Shown piece after piece: positions 25,401-34,830 of a stretch of 64,000 nt of DNA. Source of the DNA: Himantopus leucocephalus (Eukaryota > Chordata > Aves > Charadriiformes > Recurvirostridae); assembly GCA_003993805.1 (NCBI GenBank), contig RSEF01000003.1, forward strand, positions 112,404,608-112,468,607. Direction: 5' to 3'. Numbering within the stretch: the stretch's first letter is position 1; the number at the start of each line of letters is the position of its first letter. The translations under genes and the position numbers were made by a program. The notes under the pieces were generated by a model, which had not been told where the DNA came from, did no database searches, and was given only the letters and a program-made list of their open reading frames with translations.

Positions 25401-28400
25401 GGTTGGACTAGATGATCTCCAGAGGTATCTTCCAACTGCAACCATTCTGTCTTTCTGTAAAAGGGCTTTGCACTGCCCTTTTGAACTGGAATCTGTTGAT
25501 AAGCCTTCCATTGGGGGTGAGGATTTGCTGGTTTAAACATAAAGTAACTTTAGTTGCTTCTCTGAATGGCAGCCTGAATCATTTAATATTGAATTGTGAT
25601 TAATCATCAGAAGGCGGCTAATATAGGCTGGTAAGAGGCAATGTTCTGTGTTGTGATGGGTGTCTCCCATCTGAGATAATTTTCCTTGTTCTGAAAGTGT
25701 TAAGTACAGTTGGACAATTTACTACGTAGGAAGAAAGGAAAGAATCTCAAAAACAAACCAACAAAAAAATCCTATATATTTGCTGACACAAGAAGAAGTG
25801 GGGTTTTTTTCCCCCTTGCCAGGGTTTGAGAGGACAAATCCATTCAGTTTGTCTGAAAACACTATACATTGGAAGATGTTAATGATCCCATAGTCTGTGC
25901 TAAAAGGGTTCAGCTAATTGTGGTTTTCATCAGCTTTTACTTAAGAAAAAGTGAGCAAATGGCTTTATGGATATTACAAGAAAGGCAATGAAAATAAGTG
26001 ATTCCATTCATATAGATAACGATAATTTAGCCAAAACAAAAATATTTTAAGTGCCCTTTGTGTAATAATATATGGTATTTCAAAGCGGATTATGGTGGTG
26101 CCATATACAGGAGCAGAGTACTTCCTAGTTTTGTTAATCAACTATTTGTATGCATGTCATACCTATTAGAATAGTAGACTGGAAAGCAGGACATATGCAG
26201 AGGATTATAGGGTAGAAGGCAGCTTGTACTTAAGTGCAGTGAAAGTATAAATATTAATATATATCAGCAGAGTGCCTAGACTGATTGTTAAAATCCTTTG
26301 GAATGCTTGATTGTCTGCGTATTTACTGTACTATTGACAAAATGCAGGACTGTGTTGGAAAAAGTCTTGCATTTGAAAGTGAGTAGTTAAGACTGTCTTG
26401 CTAATGAAAAAGAGGGAGAATTTTCATTAGAGGATGTAAGATTCTTAAGGGTCACCAAGTACTGGCTAGTAATAGTCTTAAAGGTATTTTTAGATAATTG
26501 ATTTAATAAAAGCAGAACAAATGGCCAGAAGTGTAATGACAGACAAGTGCAAATTAGAAAGCAGATGTGCATTTTGAATGTATTGCCATAGCAACTGATT
26601 AAATTCTCCATCTCTTGCTGTTCTGGGGATTGGATTAAAGGTACCTTTTAAAATGGGCTTCATATAAATACGAAGTATTAAACAGAACTTCAGAGGCAAA
26701 AGGTCTGTTCTTGTGGTGTGTTTTGCTCTTTAATTCTAGCACACTAATATTGCAGCAATTATACTAATCACTTATAATACTAGGTTCAGAATGAGAACTT
26801 GGATTATTAACAATAACCAAGTAAACAGAAGGAAGACTTGATCTTTCTTTTGAATTATCCTATCTTGTTCATTATGTTTAGGCATTGTATTGTCTTAACT
26901 ATGTTTTTTGTGGGGTATTGAGATTGGAGGTACAAGGATGAGTGCAGAGTCACTTTTTTTCTTTTTTTTAATTTTTGTTTCTCTCCCCCTGTGGTATGTA
27001 GAACAGACAGGAAAACCCAGGTTCCTGAGCTAAATAAAAGAGAGAAAACAAACAAACAAAAAAACGAACCAAAAACTGGAGGTAGCAAACATTAACAGCA
27101 GGTGGAGAAAGAGGTTGAAAGTAGGAATGACAGCAGCAGAAGTATTACTGCATACTCTTATGCCACTGAGATGAATAAATGGGTATTATTGTGTTCCCCT
27201 ATTTTTTTAGCTTAGTGGCGTTTCTTTGGGGTTTTTTTTAAAGCTAATGCTTAGTCTTTCCAGCTCTGATCATCCATCAGTTACCTAAAAACTTGGTTAC
27301 TCTTCAGTTACTCTTCAGTTCTGGTATATGATTTTCTTTTATAGGTTGTTGGTGTTTCTGCTGTGCTTGGCACAGGCCTGGATGATTTTTTTGTTCAGCT
27401 TTCTAAAGCTGTAGATGAATACGAGAGGTAAGATGATAACATTTGGTCCCTGACCCAGTGAATACTTGCTGAAGTTACGCATTCATGAGCCCACTCCTTT
27501 GATTTGAAGGACTGTTTCACAGCCAAGGTAGTCTAGGATTTCTAATAAACTTAAGTGCAAGAGTCAACATAAAAAGCAGCAGTGAAAATGAACTATTCAG
27601 TGGTAAATTTTTGTACTAACTGTTCAGTGAAAAAGTAAAAGCTATCTGCCAGCAAATCTGTGAAGTCATTTTTTTCTTCTGATTCCACACAGTGATTAAG
27701 GTTTGAATTGTCCTCAGGAAGCTAGCAGATCAGTTTGGCAGACTGAATAAATGAGCAAATTAAAATTCAGTAATTATTTGAGTATTTGCTCCTTGCTGGA
27801 TTCCTCCCCATGAAATACTGCCAGGCTGCTTTATAACATTAGAAAGCAAATCCAGTAACTTTGATTACTTGGAAGTACCTAAACCAGACCATAGATTATT
27901 ATTGGAGGAAAATCTATCCTGCTGGATTGGATAGCCAGAGAGAGACACCTACAGCTTCATGCTCCCAGGTCTGATTGGTCTGGCCTGGTCATGCCCCCAG
28001 GTCTGCATACTGCCTTGTCTCTGCTTACATGCAAATAGACCCTTTTATTCCCTTAGCCCTCTATTTCCCACACTTGTTCCTCCCCAAATCTCCTAAATCC
28101 CTCCCTTTTCCCACCTTTGGTTCCTCCCCTAAACATCCCGTAATAAATCCTGTGCTATCCCCAAATGCTCTTTCCCTGTATCCCACGATGTGTCCCACAC
28201 CCCTAGGCAGCCACCTTTCTTGCTCGCAAGGTGATTCAGAGCGCTCCAGATGAGGCATGGTGGTGAGTTTCACGCCTGGGCTGATGGTTCTCCTGGGACG
28301 AGCTGGGATAGCGTATCCCTTCCTCAGAGTCCTTAATTTGGATTCCCTGCCTGCCACCGTGCCTTCTGTGTTTCTCTAGGATTGTTGAGATGGGGCTTTG

Positions 28401-31400
28401 ATGGTTTGATGGCTCTCCTGTGATGGGCCTGGGAGTATCTGGCTATTATTTATGCTTGCCCTCCCCCAAATGTCTCTGTGCTCTTTGGAGGTGCTGAGGA
28501 GTTTCACCACATAACCTAACAATTATTCTGGGTTACACTGCCTACGTAATGAAACCCTAGTTAAGGGTTTCATATAAGCCTCCAATGTGCACTTGCAGCC
28601 CAGACAGCCAGTCGTACCCTGGGCTGCATCAAAAGAAGCGTGGCCAGCAGATCGAGGGAGGTGATTCTCCCCTTCTACCCGTCTCTCGTGAGACCCCGCC
28701 TGGAGCACTGTGTTCAGCTCTGGGGCCCACGGCACAAGAAAGACATGGACCTGTTACAGCAGGTCGAGAGGAGGCCACAGAAACAATCAGAAGGCTGGAA
28801 GGCTTCTGCTATGAAGAAAGGCTGAGAGACTTGGAGTTGTTCAGCCTGGACAAAGGAAGGCTTCAGGGAGACCTTATTGTGGCCTTTCAGTATATAAAGG
28901 GAGCTTATAAGAGAGACAGAGAGACTTTTTGATAGGCGCTGTCGTGACAGGACAAGGGGTGACAGTTTTAAACTGGAAGAGGGTAGATTTAGATTGGACA
29001 TAGGAAAGAAATTTTTTACTATAAGAGTGGTGAGACACTGCTGCAGGTTACCCAGAGAAGCTGTGAGCACCCCATCATTGGAAGCGTTCAAAGTCAAGTT
29101 GGACAGGGCTTTGAGCAACCTGATCTAGTGAAAGATGTTCCTACCCATGGCAAGGGAGGTTAGACCAGATGATCTTTAAAGGTCCCTTCCAACCCAAACC
29201 ATTCCATGATTCTAAGAAGAGGGTATCCGCATCCACTTCATCCTTACTTCATTAAAGAAATACTTTAAAGATCCCATAATGGTACTATAGTTTGCAAGTC
29301 TGTGAACAGTCTTTCTGTATGAGATCCCATTAACTGTCTTAGGAGGCACAAGTACTGGCAGAGAAAGTCATGACTGTGATTAGAGGAGAGTGATAAATCT
29401 GATTAGGTATAGCAGTGAAATGACTACCGCAGTCAAGCTGGTTTTCTTACCAAACAAGACAGTGTGAGAAGGGTTTGCTATTTTAATGGAGTATATTCAG
29501 TTACTTTGCATCCATTCCTTTCAGAATCCAAATCTGGGTAAAAAGTGCCATTAGTCTTCCTGAAATGTCTCAAACATGAAAGCCTAGAGAAAACTTTTGT
29601 TGGGGTAGAATAAGCTTCCAGAATGATCCTTACTTAATATAAATCATGTATTAGTTCAGACTGAATGCACTCTCTTTATCTTTTCAGAGAATATCGTCCA
29701 GAATACGAGCGTCTGAGAAAAACACTGGTAAGTATTTTTAACTACTGTATACCTGGGCAGTGTATCTTGGGCTCACTTTTATGCACACAATTGCCTCTAT
29801 GTTGGGAGGGTCTAACATTTCATTTACTAATCGTGCTCTGTGGAAAAACTCCTGTCCGGAAGCTCATCATCTGTCTTTTTTTCCTAGATTTGGTGGAGCA
29901 TATCTTCAGAAAAAGAGAGATGTTTTGCAAAACAGATGTGGCTCAGTGTTTTAGTGCTAATAATTTATTTGGGCAAATCGTGAGAAAATGATTGGGAAAG
30001 ATTTTTAGATCTTCCATTCAGAAGGATAGAATATTTTTAAAAAATAAACTTTCCAAAGTGATTTGTTGAGTATATCACTGTATCTTTCCACACCAGTGAA
30101 GTATACTGTTTTGACTTAGACAATCAATAACGAAGACTGAGTTGCAGTACCAAAATCAGTAGCTCTGCACACCTTGAGTTCTGGCTGTCCAGAGGACAGT
30201 TCTCTGCAGGCACAACTTCACTGAGTTTGGCTTCCTGATGCCACTAAAAATGTTCTCGGGAAGTCCATTATATTCCAGCGTGAGGTTGCTTTCCATGTTT
30301 ATCCAAAAGTTCCGTGTAACCTTAGTTGTAATGTAACACATGCTTGTTGACTTCTGCTTTCTGGCTGGGGAACAGACTGCTAGTATTGGGTGAGATTACT
30401 CTTCTACTGATGTTTTAAATGTGTTCAGAATCTGCATGTAACTTTGTACCTACAGGAGAAAGCTCAAAATAAACAGAAGAGAGAGCAGCTGGAACACTTG
30501 TGGAAGGACATGGGCAGCGTGTGTGTGCAGGGCAACACACTTGCAGGTACTTTAATAGGAAGATTAAGCTTACTGCAGAATTTGTCTGAAGAGTGTGCCT
30601 TGAGAAGTCATATAGTGCTTTTCTGTCTTCACAGCAAAAGCGTGAAAGCAGCTTCATGTCAGTAAAGAGGAGTGGGGCTTTAGTTCCTGTGGGATGGGTC
30701 AGGGTTAGCTCTTCTATGTGTCAGTTACAGACATGAGAAGAAGAAACGCTGCCGTATAGATAAAGCAGTGGACATACTAGAAGTAATGAAATACTTTAGA
30801 AAAGATGAAACAAATTAGAGTATGAGAAAGCTCTACTGTTGGTTGAACTGTTGGAAAAGGTTGAGTATGGTGCTGATGCATTCTCTCCTGTATCCTTGGA
30901 AACCGTATCTTTGGTATTAATTGCTGTGTTTATGTGCAAATAGAAATTGTCAGAGCACGAGCTAACTTGTTAGCGTGCTGTTTTGTGTAGAGCTATTTCT
31001 GTTCCCTTCAAGGATCTGATGATGCTTCTGCAATGGGTCCCTCTGAGCTGATCCTAACACGAGGAACTCTTGATGAAGAAGAAGAGAGGGAGAGTGATAC
31101 TGATGACATTGACCATGAAGGTAAGGGAATGAGGGATCTGATCTGGTCTAAAAGCTGCCCATCTAGTCAGGAAATACCCTCTGTATTTCATTAACTGGAT
31201 TTACTGCAATGTGAACCTAGAAAACAAGCAAGCATTCAGTCACCTAATTACAAGTGTCTGAATCCGTAGCAGAAGTGCAGCTGCAATGCTTAGTCCAGCG
31301 ATGTCACTCCCTAACCTTTGTGAAAGTTCAACTGCAAATTTTCTCTTTAAGTAATTATTTTTAATAGGTGTATAACATGCATAAAACGGACAACTTATGC

Positions 31401-31860
31401 TGGGAGTGTGCAGTGACCTCTGAACCTGATTAACGCACAATATATTTCATTATCTTTTTAGGCCTTACAGTTTCTGGCCCTGGCTCTTTTCCCTTTTCCT
31501 GTGACTCATGGTCTTGGAGCAATCTTCTAAGTTCTCAGTGTGTGATTTTTCTTTTATATAGCTCACAGGCTTAATCTTCGTTCTTTCCCTGTTCCATTGA
31601 TTTTTAGGATCACTTATTTCTTTTGCCTTGCAATGAAGTTGAAGTTCAAATAGACTTTATGTGTTGCTCTGACTAGCATGATTCTAGCTTTCTTCAGTAA
31701 CACAAGTAGAACAAGGGCTGAAATAGTGCTGAACTGTGGATTTTTTCCCCCAGTTACTGAGGAGAGTCATGAAGAACCAGCCTTCAGAAACTTTATGCAA
31801 GAGACACGGATGAAATACCAGAGAAGGAGCAACCCAAATGAACAAGACATTCAGAAATAG
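19371..31860 (+). CDS. GPN1: GPN1, GPN-loop GTPase 1 (11 exons, N-terminal exons missing)
   Basis: Eleven exons join in frame over 299 codons to a TAG stop; the human protein is 374 residues. Seen: the family-defining Gly-Pro-Asn loop (GLGPNGG), the switch motif [10 protein letters not shown], the guanine-specificity motif NKTD formed across the 22764/24875 junction, GVSAVLGTG, and the acidic C-terminus with [19 protein letters not shown]. Missing: about 80 N-terminal codons with the P-loop GxxGxGKT. Family knowledge: GPN1 pairs with GPN3 and helps assemble and import RNA polymerase II. The C-terminus has an extra NPNEQDIQK relative to the mammalian tail I recall. Three CR1 copies lie in the introns. 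Nothing in the visible exons suggests loss of function. Confidence 0.97.
20128..20165 (+). CDS. GPN1: GPN1 exon [12 protein letters not shown]
   Basis: 38 bp between CAATCAG and GTGAGT. It encodes [12 protein letters not shown] plus two bases of a Lys codon, matching mammalian VMKFIEKAQNMSK. Confidence 0.95.
20693..20771 (+). CDS. GPN1: GPN1 exon with the DTPGQ switch motif
   Basis: 79 bp between CTAACAG and GTAAGT. It reads [20 protein letters not shown] then IITEAL. DTPGQ is the G3 element that senses the gamma-phosphate. Confidence 0.97.
20874..20968 (+). CDS. GPN1: GPN1 exon [16 protein letters not shown]
   Basis: 95 bp between TTTCCAG and GTAAGA. It reads [20 protein letters not shown] then [11 protein letters not shown] plus two bases of a Ser codon. 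Confidence 0.97.
21036..21690 (-). mobile_element. CR1 LINE fragment, minus orientation
   Basis: Begins with the reversed CR1 tail (ATCATAGAATGGTTTGGGTT) and includes the minus-strand peptide ending of the RT region ([19 protein letters not shown]). About 650 bp, in a GPN1 intron, antisense to the gene. Confidence 0.95.
22682..22712 (+). repeat. (T)15(GT)8 tract forming a GPN1 splice-acceptor pyrimidine tract
   Basis: A T run followed by (GT)8 ends six bases before the acceptor AG of the next GPN1 exon. Length variation here could change use of that 46-bp exon. Confidence 0.85.
22719..22764 (+). CDS. GPN1: GPN1 exon [15 protein letters not shown]
   Basis: 46 bp between TTCCCAG and GTAAGT. 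It ends on NK, the first half of the NKxD guanine-recognition motif completed by the next exon. Confidence 0.97.
24875..25021 (+). CDS. GPN1: GPN1 exon [19 protein letters not shown]
   Basis: 147 bp, 49 whole codons, between CTTCCAG and GTAAGA. It opens TD, completing NKTD, and includes [20 protein letters not shown] and LDEFYSSLK. Confidence 0.97.
25055..25460 (+). mobile_element. CR1 LINE 3' fragment (older copy)
   Basis: Diverged CR1 with GTGTATAAATACC, TGGAACAGGTGGTCCAGAG, GGTTGGACTAGATGATCTCC and CAACCATTCTGT. It begins about 35 bases after a GPN1 donor site and contains the perfect hairpin at 25093-25130. Edges are approximate. Confidence 0.88.
25093..25130. repeat. perfect 17-bp-arm inverted repeat with a 4-base loop
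   Basis: The arm TGATGTGTATAAATACC (25093-25109), loop ATCA and exact reverse complement (25114-25130) lie 72 bases after the 5' splice site at 25021. The left arm matches the normal CR1 sequence. The right arm looks like a templated inverted copy inserted into the CR1. Confidence 0.97.
27345..27427 (+). CDS. GPN1: GPN1 exon [15 protein letters not shown]
   Basis: 83 bp between TTATAG and GTAAGA. It carries the G5-like SAVLGTG element, followed by [12 protein letters not shown] plus two bases. Confidence 0.97.
27930..28560. mobile_element. possible LTR-derived sequence (weak)
   Basis: A C-rich block unlike the surrounding AT-rich intron. It has an AATAAA at 28142-28147 and a pyrimidine-rich stretch, and lies next to a CR1. 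I cannot identify LTR ends or a target-site duplication. It could also be a single-copy or satellite-like sequence. Confidence 0.2.
28584..29215 (+). mobile_element. CR1 LINE fragment, plus orientation
   Basis: Same segment and similar length as the minus-strand CR1 at 21036-21690, here in sense with GPN1. It includes [20 protein letters not shown] and ends in the CR1 tail CCATGATTCTAAG. The two copies could pair in GPN1 pre-mRNA. Confidence 0.95.
29688..29727 (+). CDS. GPN1: GPN1 exon [13 protein letters not shown]
   Basis: 40 bp between TTTTCAG and GTAAGT. It completes a split Arg codon and reads [13 protein letters not shown], nearly identical to mammals. Confidence 0.96.
30456..30546 (+). 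CDS. GPN1: GPN1 exon [20 protein letters not shown]
   Basis: 91 bp between CTACAG and GTACTT. It is charged and helical, aligning with the QREQLERLRKDMGSV stretch of mammals, then diverges (CVQGNTLA). Confidence 0.93.
31013..31120 (+). CDS. GPN1: GPN1 exon, acidic C-terminal segment
   Basis: 108 bp between TTCAAG and GTAAGG. It includes [20 protein letters not shown] and TDDIDHE, the acidic stretch typical of GPN1 tails. Confidence 0.97.
31754..31860 (+). CDS. GPN1: GPN1 last exon with stop codon
   Basis: 107 bp after a CCCCCAG acceptor: [20 protein letters not shown] then [15 protein letters not shown] and TAG. The [11 protein letters not shown] block is the conserved GPN1 ending; the last residues are diverged and a little longer than in mammals. 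Confidence 0.96.
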
Positions 31861-32310
31861 AGGGTTTGGAATCCCTTGTAATGGAGTTAAAAGTAAAGGA
31901 ACAGCATAACGAAACTTGCATGGAACCATGCGTGGATTCTTCTATCTGTGAACAGCTTCCTATGATATATTTATATCTTTCTTCCTGCAGTAGCTGTTTG
32001 TCATATGAGTTGAAGATCCAACTGACTGCACATTTGGCCATCTGCCACGGTGATTTCCTGAAGCTGAAGGAACCAGATAGCAGTTTCTCTTGCTTCAGAT
32101 TCTTTAGATGTGCCTGTAGAGAGCTCAGATGTTGAGCTCTGACGGCATTATCACCTAGAGTACTTCCTGGTCTCCAAAAGTGCTTTCCGTTCCCCTTGTG
32201 CAGACAGGTGCCTGCTGCAGCCAGAACACAAGTGAAATCTCTGCCGCATGAAAGTCATCAATCTAGTCTTTGATATTTTGATTTTAATTAAATATATTTT
32301 ATGTACTAAC
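31861..32310 (+). other. GPN1: GPN1 3' UTR (approximate)
   Basis: Runs from the stop codon to the only good poly(A) hexamer nearby, ATTAAA at 32287-32292, followed by an AT-rich then GT-containing stretch. No canonical AATAAA was seen in this span. The end is inferred. Confidence 0.55.
32287..32292 (+). terminator. candidate GPN1 polyadenylation signal ATTAAA
   Basis: The common variant hexamer lies 427 bases after the stop. TGTGTGATGG downstream could serve as the GU-rich element. Confidence 0.5.
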
Positions 32311-33899
32311 AAATGTGTGATGGTTAATAGTAGGAGACTTCATTTCACCGTTCTAATGTGAGACTTTTTTTCTATGCTTACAGCCCACCCATATGGATGC
32401 ACAGCAAATGCACCTTAATTACATTACATAAACACAATACAGATGCCTCCTAGGAAAATCCTGAGTAAAGAAAGGTCCCAGGAGGGAAAGTGATAAAAAG
32501 AATCTGGCTTGATTCAGCTGAGAACCCAAGTATGCATGGCTGTGTACTGGCTGCGTGTATCTGTAGGTGACATAAAACAAAGGCGTTTCTGTAGATGAGT
32601 GCTTACACAGAATGTAGACAAGGATTTGGAGATGGGCTAATACTTATTTTCCTAGCAGGCATCACAGGCACAGATGTTCACTTGCTGTTTACCATTCTGA
32701 ACTCTGGAATCTTTGCTTTCTTTCCCTCCACACAATACTGTGGCCTCAGTAGGGAGATTTCTCAGTGGGAATCTGGCAGCAGTGTTTGCTAGCACAAGTT
32801 CTGTAGGTTTGTGGAAAAACAGTTTCTGTGCATTTTAAAAATACAGCTGGCAGGGAAGGGAAATTGACAACAGCTGTTACCTGCCAGCTCTGATAGGCTT
32901 ACTGCTTTATTAATGTGGAGTGTTGAGAGATATTAGTTGTTTAGCTTAAATAAGTAAGTTTTAATTAGAATAAATTACTTAGGGTTATAATATTGTGTGA
33001 TTTATGCTATTTGCTTAGATTTACTTAGCAGGAGCAAGGTAGATTTGCTGAAGCCTTCAGGCCACAATAGAGTTAGTTTTTTTAGTAATTTTCCTAGGAG
33101 CTGGTACAGTCCTGTGTTTAGTCTTTTAGTATAAGAAAAATGTTAGTAACACACTGATGTTTTGGTAGTGTTTTCCCTAAGTCTGGGACTTTTCAGTTCC
33201 CCATGTTCTGCCAGCGAGCACAGGTGCACAAGAAGCATAAACCAGAAGATCAGGAGGCTCCAACTGTCAGCGGTGACAGCAAATCAACAAGGGAAGAGCA
33301 GTCAGCGGACGACCTGCATGGACACAGAAAAGGAATCTAATAAGGTGTTAGAAGACCCCAAAGCAAAAATCACCATTGCACTAAAAGGCGCGTGAACAGT
33401 GTGTGAGGGGTGGGCGTACAGATCGCAAGGGTGTAACAGCCCAGGATTTCTTTGTTTGAGGTCCCTCCCTTTTTGGAGGCACCCATCCCGGGCTGACCTT
33501 GCTGCTGTACCTTTCAATTAAATTAGTTATTTTTATAAAATCTTGACGCCTGAGAGTCTGCTGCAGCAAACCTAGGGTCATGAAGGGAGCATGCCCGAGA
33601 GAGAGAGATTGTGGATACCCCTGTGGAGGGGTAGCTGCCGGCGGAGGGGCTGGTGCTGCCCTGCCCAGGTGGCCGTGCAGAGGCCGGTGTGAGCCGAGGG
33701 AGGAGCAGAGTGGTCACGGGCCTGTAGTGGCACTAAGCAAGAAGGTGAGGGGGGGCTGTGTGACCGACCAGCGGGGCCCGGGGAAAGCCCAGAGGAGGAC
33801 AGCAGTGCCAGTGACGGGGCTGGCGGGACCTGTGTTGGAGGCAGGGAGCGGTGGCGAGGTGCTGGGTGGCCGCACTGGTGTACTTTAAAAACGTAAAAT
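32311..33899. other. GPN1-to-CpG-island spacer, no gene seen
   Basis: No coding signal was recognised. SUPT7L, convergent with GPN1 in mammals, was not found on the minus strand. The part around 33480-33580 (TTCAATTAAATTAG, then TTGACGCCTGAGAGTCTGCT) resembles the end of a retroviral LTR but could not be classified. Confidence 0.4.
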
Positions 33900-34500
33900 T
33901 TACTTTAAAAAGGTAGAATGTATTTTAGAAGGTAGAATTTCTCACTAAGCAAGAGCAAAAAGCTGTAAAAAGGCTACAAGGCCTTGTGAAACAAGACGCT
34001 TCATACAAACAACACATGCTAACGAAAGAACCCTTGAAGCACAACAGATGGCTAACAAGGGAACATGCGTGTAAAGTGCCGAAACCACTGAGAACCGGAC
34101 AGCTGCCAGAAGAGGCCCAAAGTCAACAAAGATTTGCTGTAACGGGGGGAAAGGTAACAGCGTCAGTGGGAGACCGTGAGACCACCGACTCAATCAGACT
34201 GAACAGAACTCCCCGTACTGGAGCACGTGCAGATGAACTAAAGGGCATTAAATGAAAGCGAGAGACTGTACTAACTGATAACCCTAACCCGACCTAATCA
34301 CTAACCAATGGTTGTAGTTAAGGGTGTGTATTTCTGTGTTTCGAACTGTATAAATATTCCAAAGAGTTTCTAGGCCGGTGCGCTACCCTTGTGGATTACC
34401 ACCTGGCACCCATCTCTGCGCAGAAATGATTTAAACAAATACCTCTGCTCCGCGTGAACACTGCCGTCCTGCGCGCCGGGTAAACGACCCCGCTTCGGGA
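33900..34500 (+). mobile_element. possible solo LTR next to the CpG island
   Basis: Seen: three imperfect repeats around TACTTTAAAAAGGTAGAAT at 33900-33942, a TATA box (TATAAATA, 34349-34356), then GGATTACCACCTGGCACCCA and TTTAAACAAATACCTCTGCT, an arrangement like U3-R-U5 of avian endogenous retroviral LTRs. No gag, pol or env reading frame is visible nearby, so at most it is a solo LTR. Ends are approximate and no target duplication was identified. Confidence 0.38.
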
Positions 34501-34590
34501 CAGCGGGGCCGGGTCGGGGACTCGGGGGGGCTCTCGGGTGCCCCGAGAACGGGGCGCGGGGACGCGGGACGGTGTCCCCTCAGGGTCAGA

Positions 34591-34694
34591 CATGGCGGAC
34601 GGCGGCGTCTCGGGGCATGACGGGAGCTGTAGGCCGGGGCGCGCCACTTCCGGACGGCCATATTGGCTCCCCGGGGCATGCCGGGAGGTGTAGT
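34591..34694. promoter_or_regulatory. ZNF143/THAP11-like pair with YY1 and ETS sites
   Basis: Two copies of the ZNF143/THAP11-type element (reverse of CTACAnnTCCCrGCATGC) at 34615-34632 and 34676-34694. Between them lie an ETS site ACTTCCGG (34646-34653) and GGCCATATTGG (34656-34666). CATGGCGGAC at 34591 is YY1-like. This combination is typical of TATA-less housekeeping promoters. Confidence 0.65.
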
Positions 34695-34830
34695 TTTTGC
34701 GGCCGTGGCTGCCGCGCAGCGGCATTGCTCTTGCGCGCGTGCAGAGCGGAGCAGTTCTTGGTGGCGCCGCGGCGCGGCTCGAGGTGTAGTTTTGTTGCCG
34801 GTTCCGTGTGGTGTCCTTTGCTCTCCTGGT

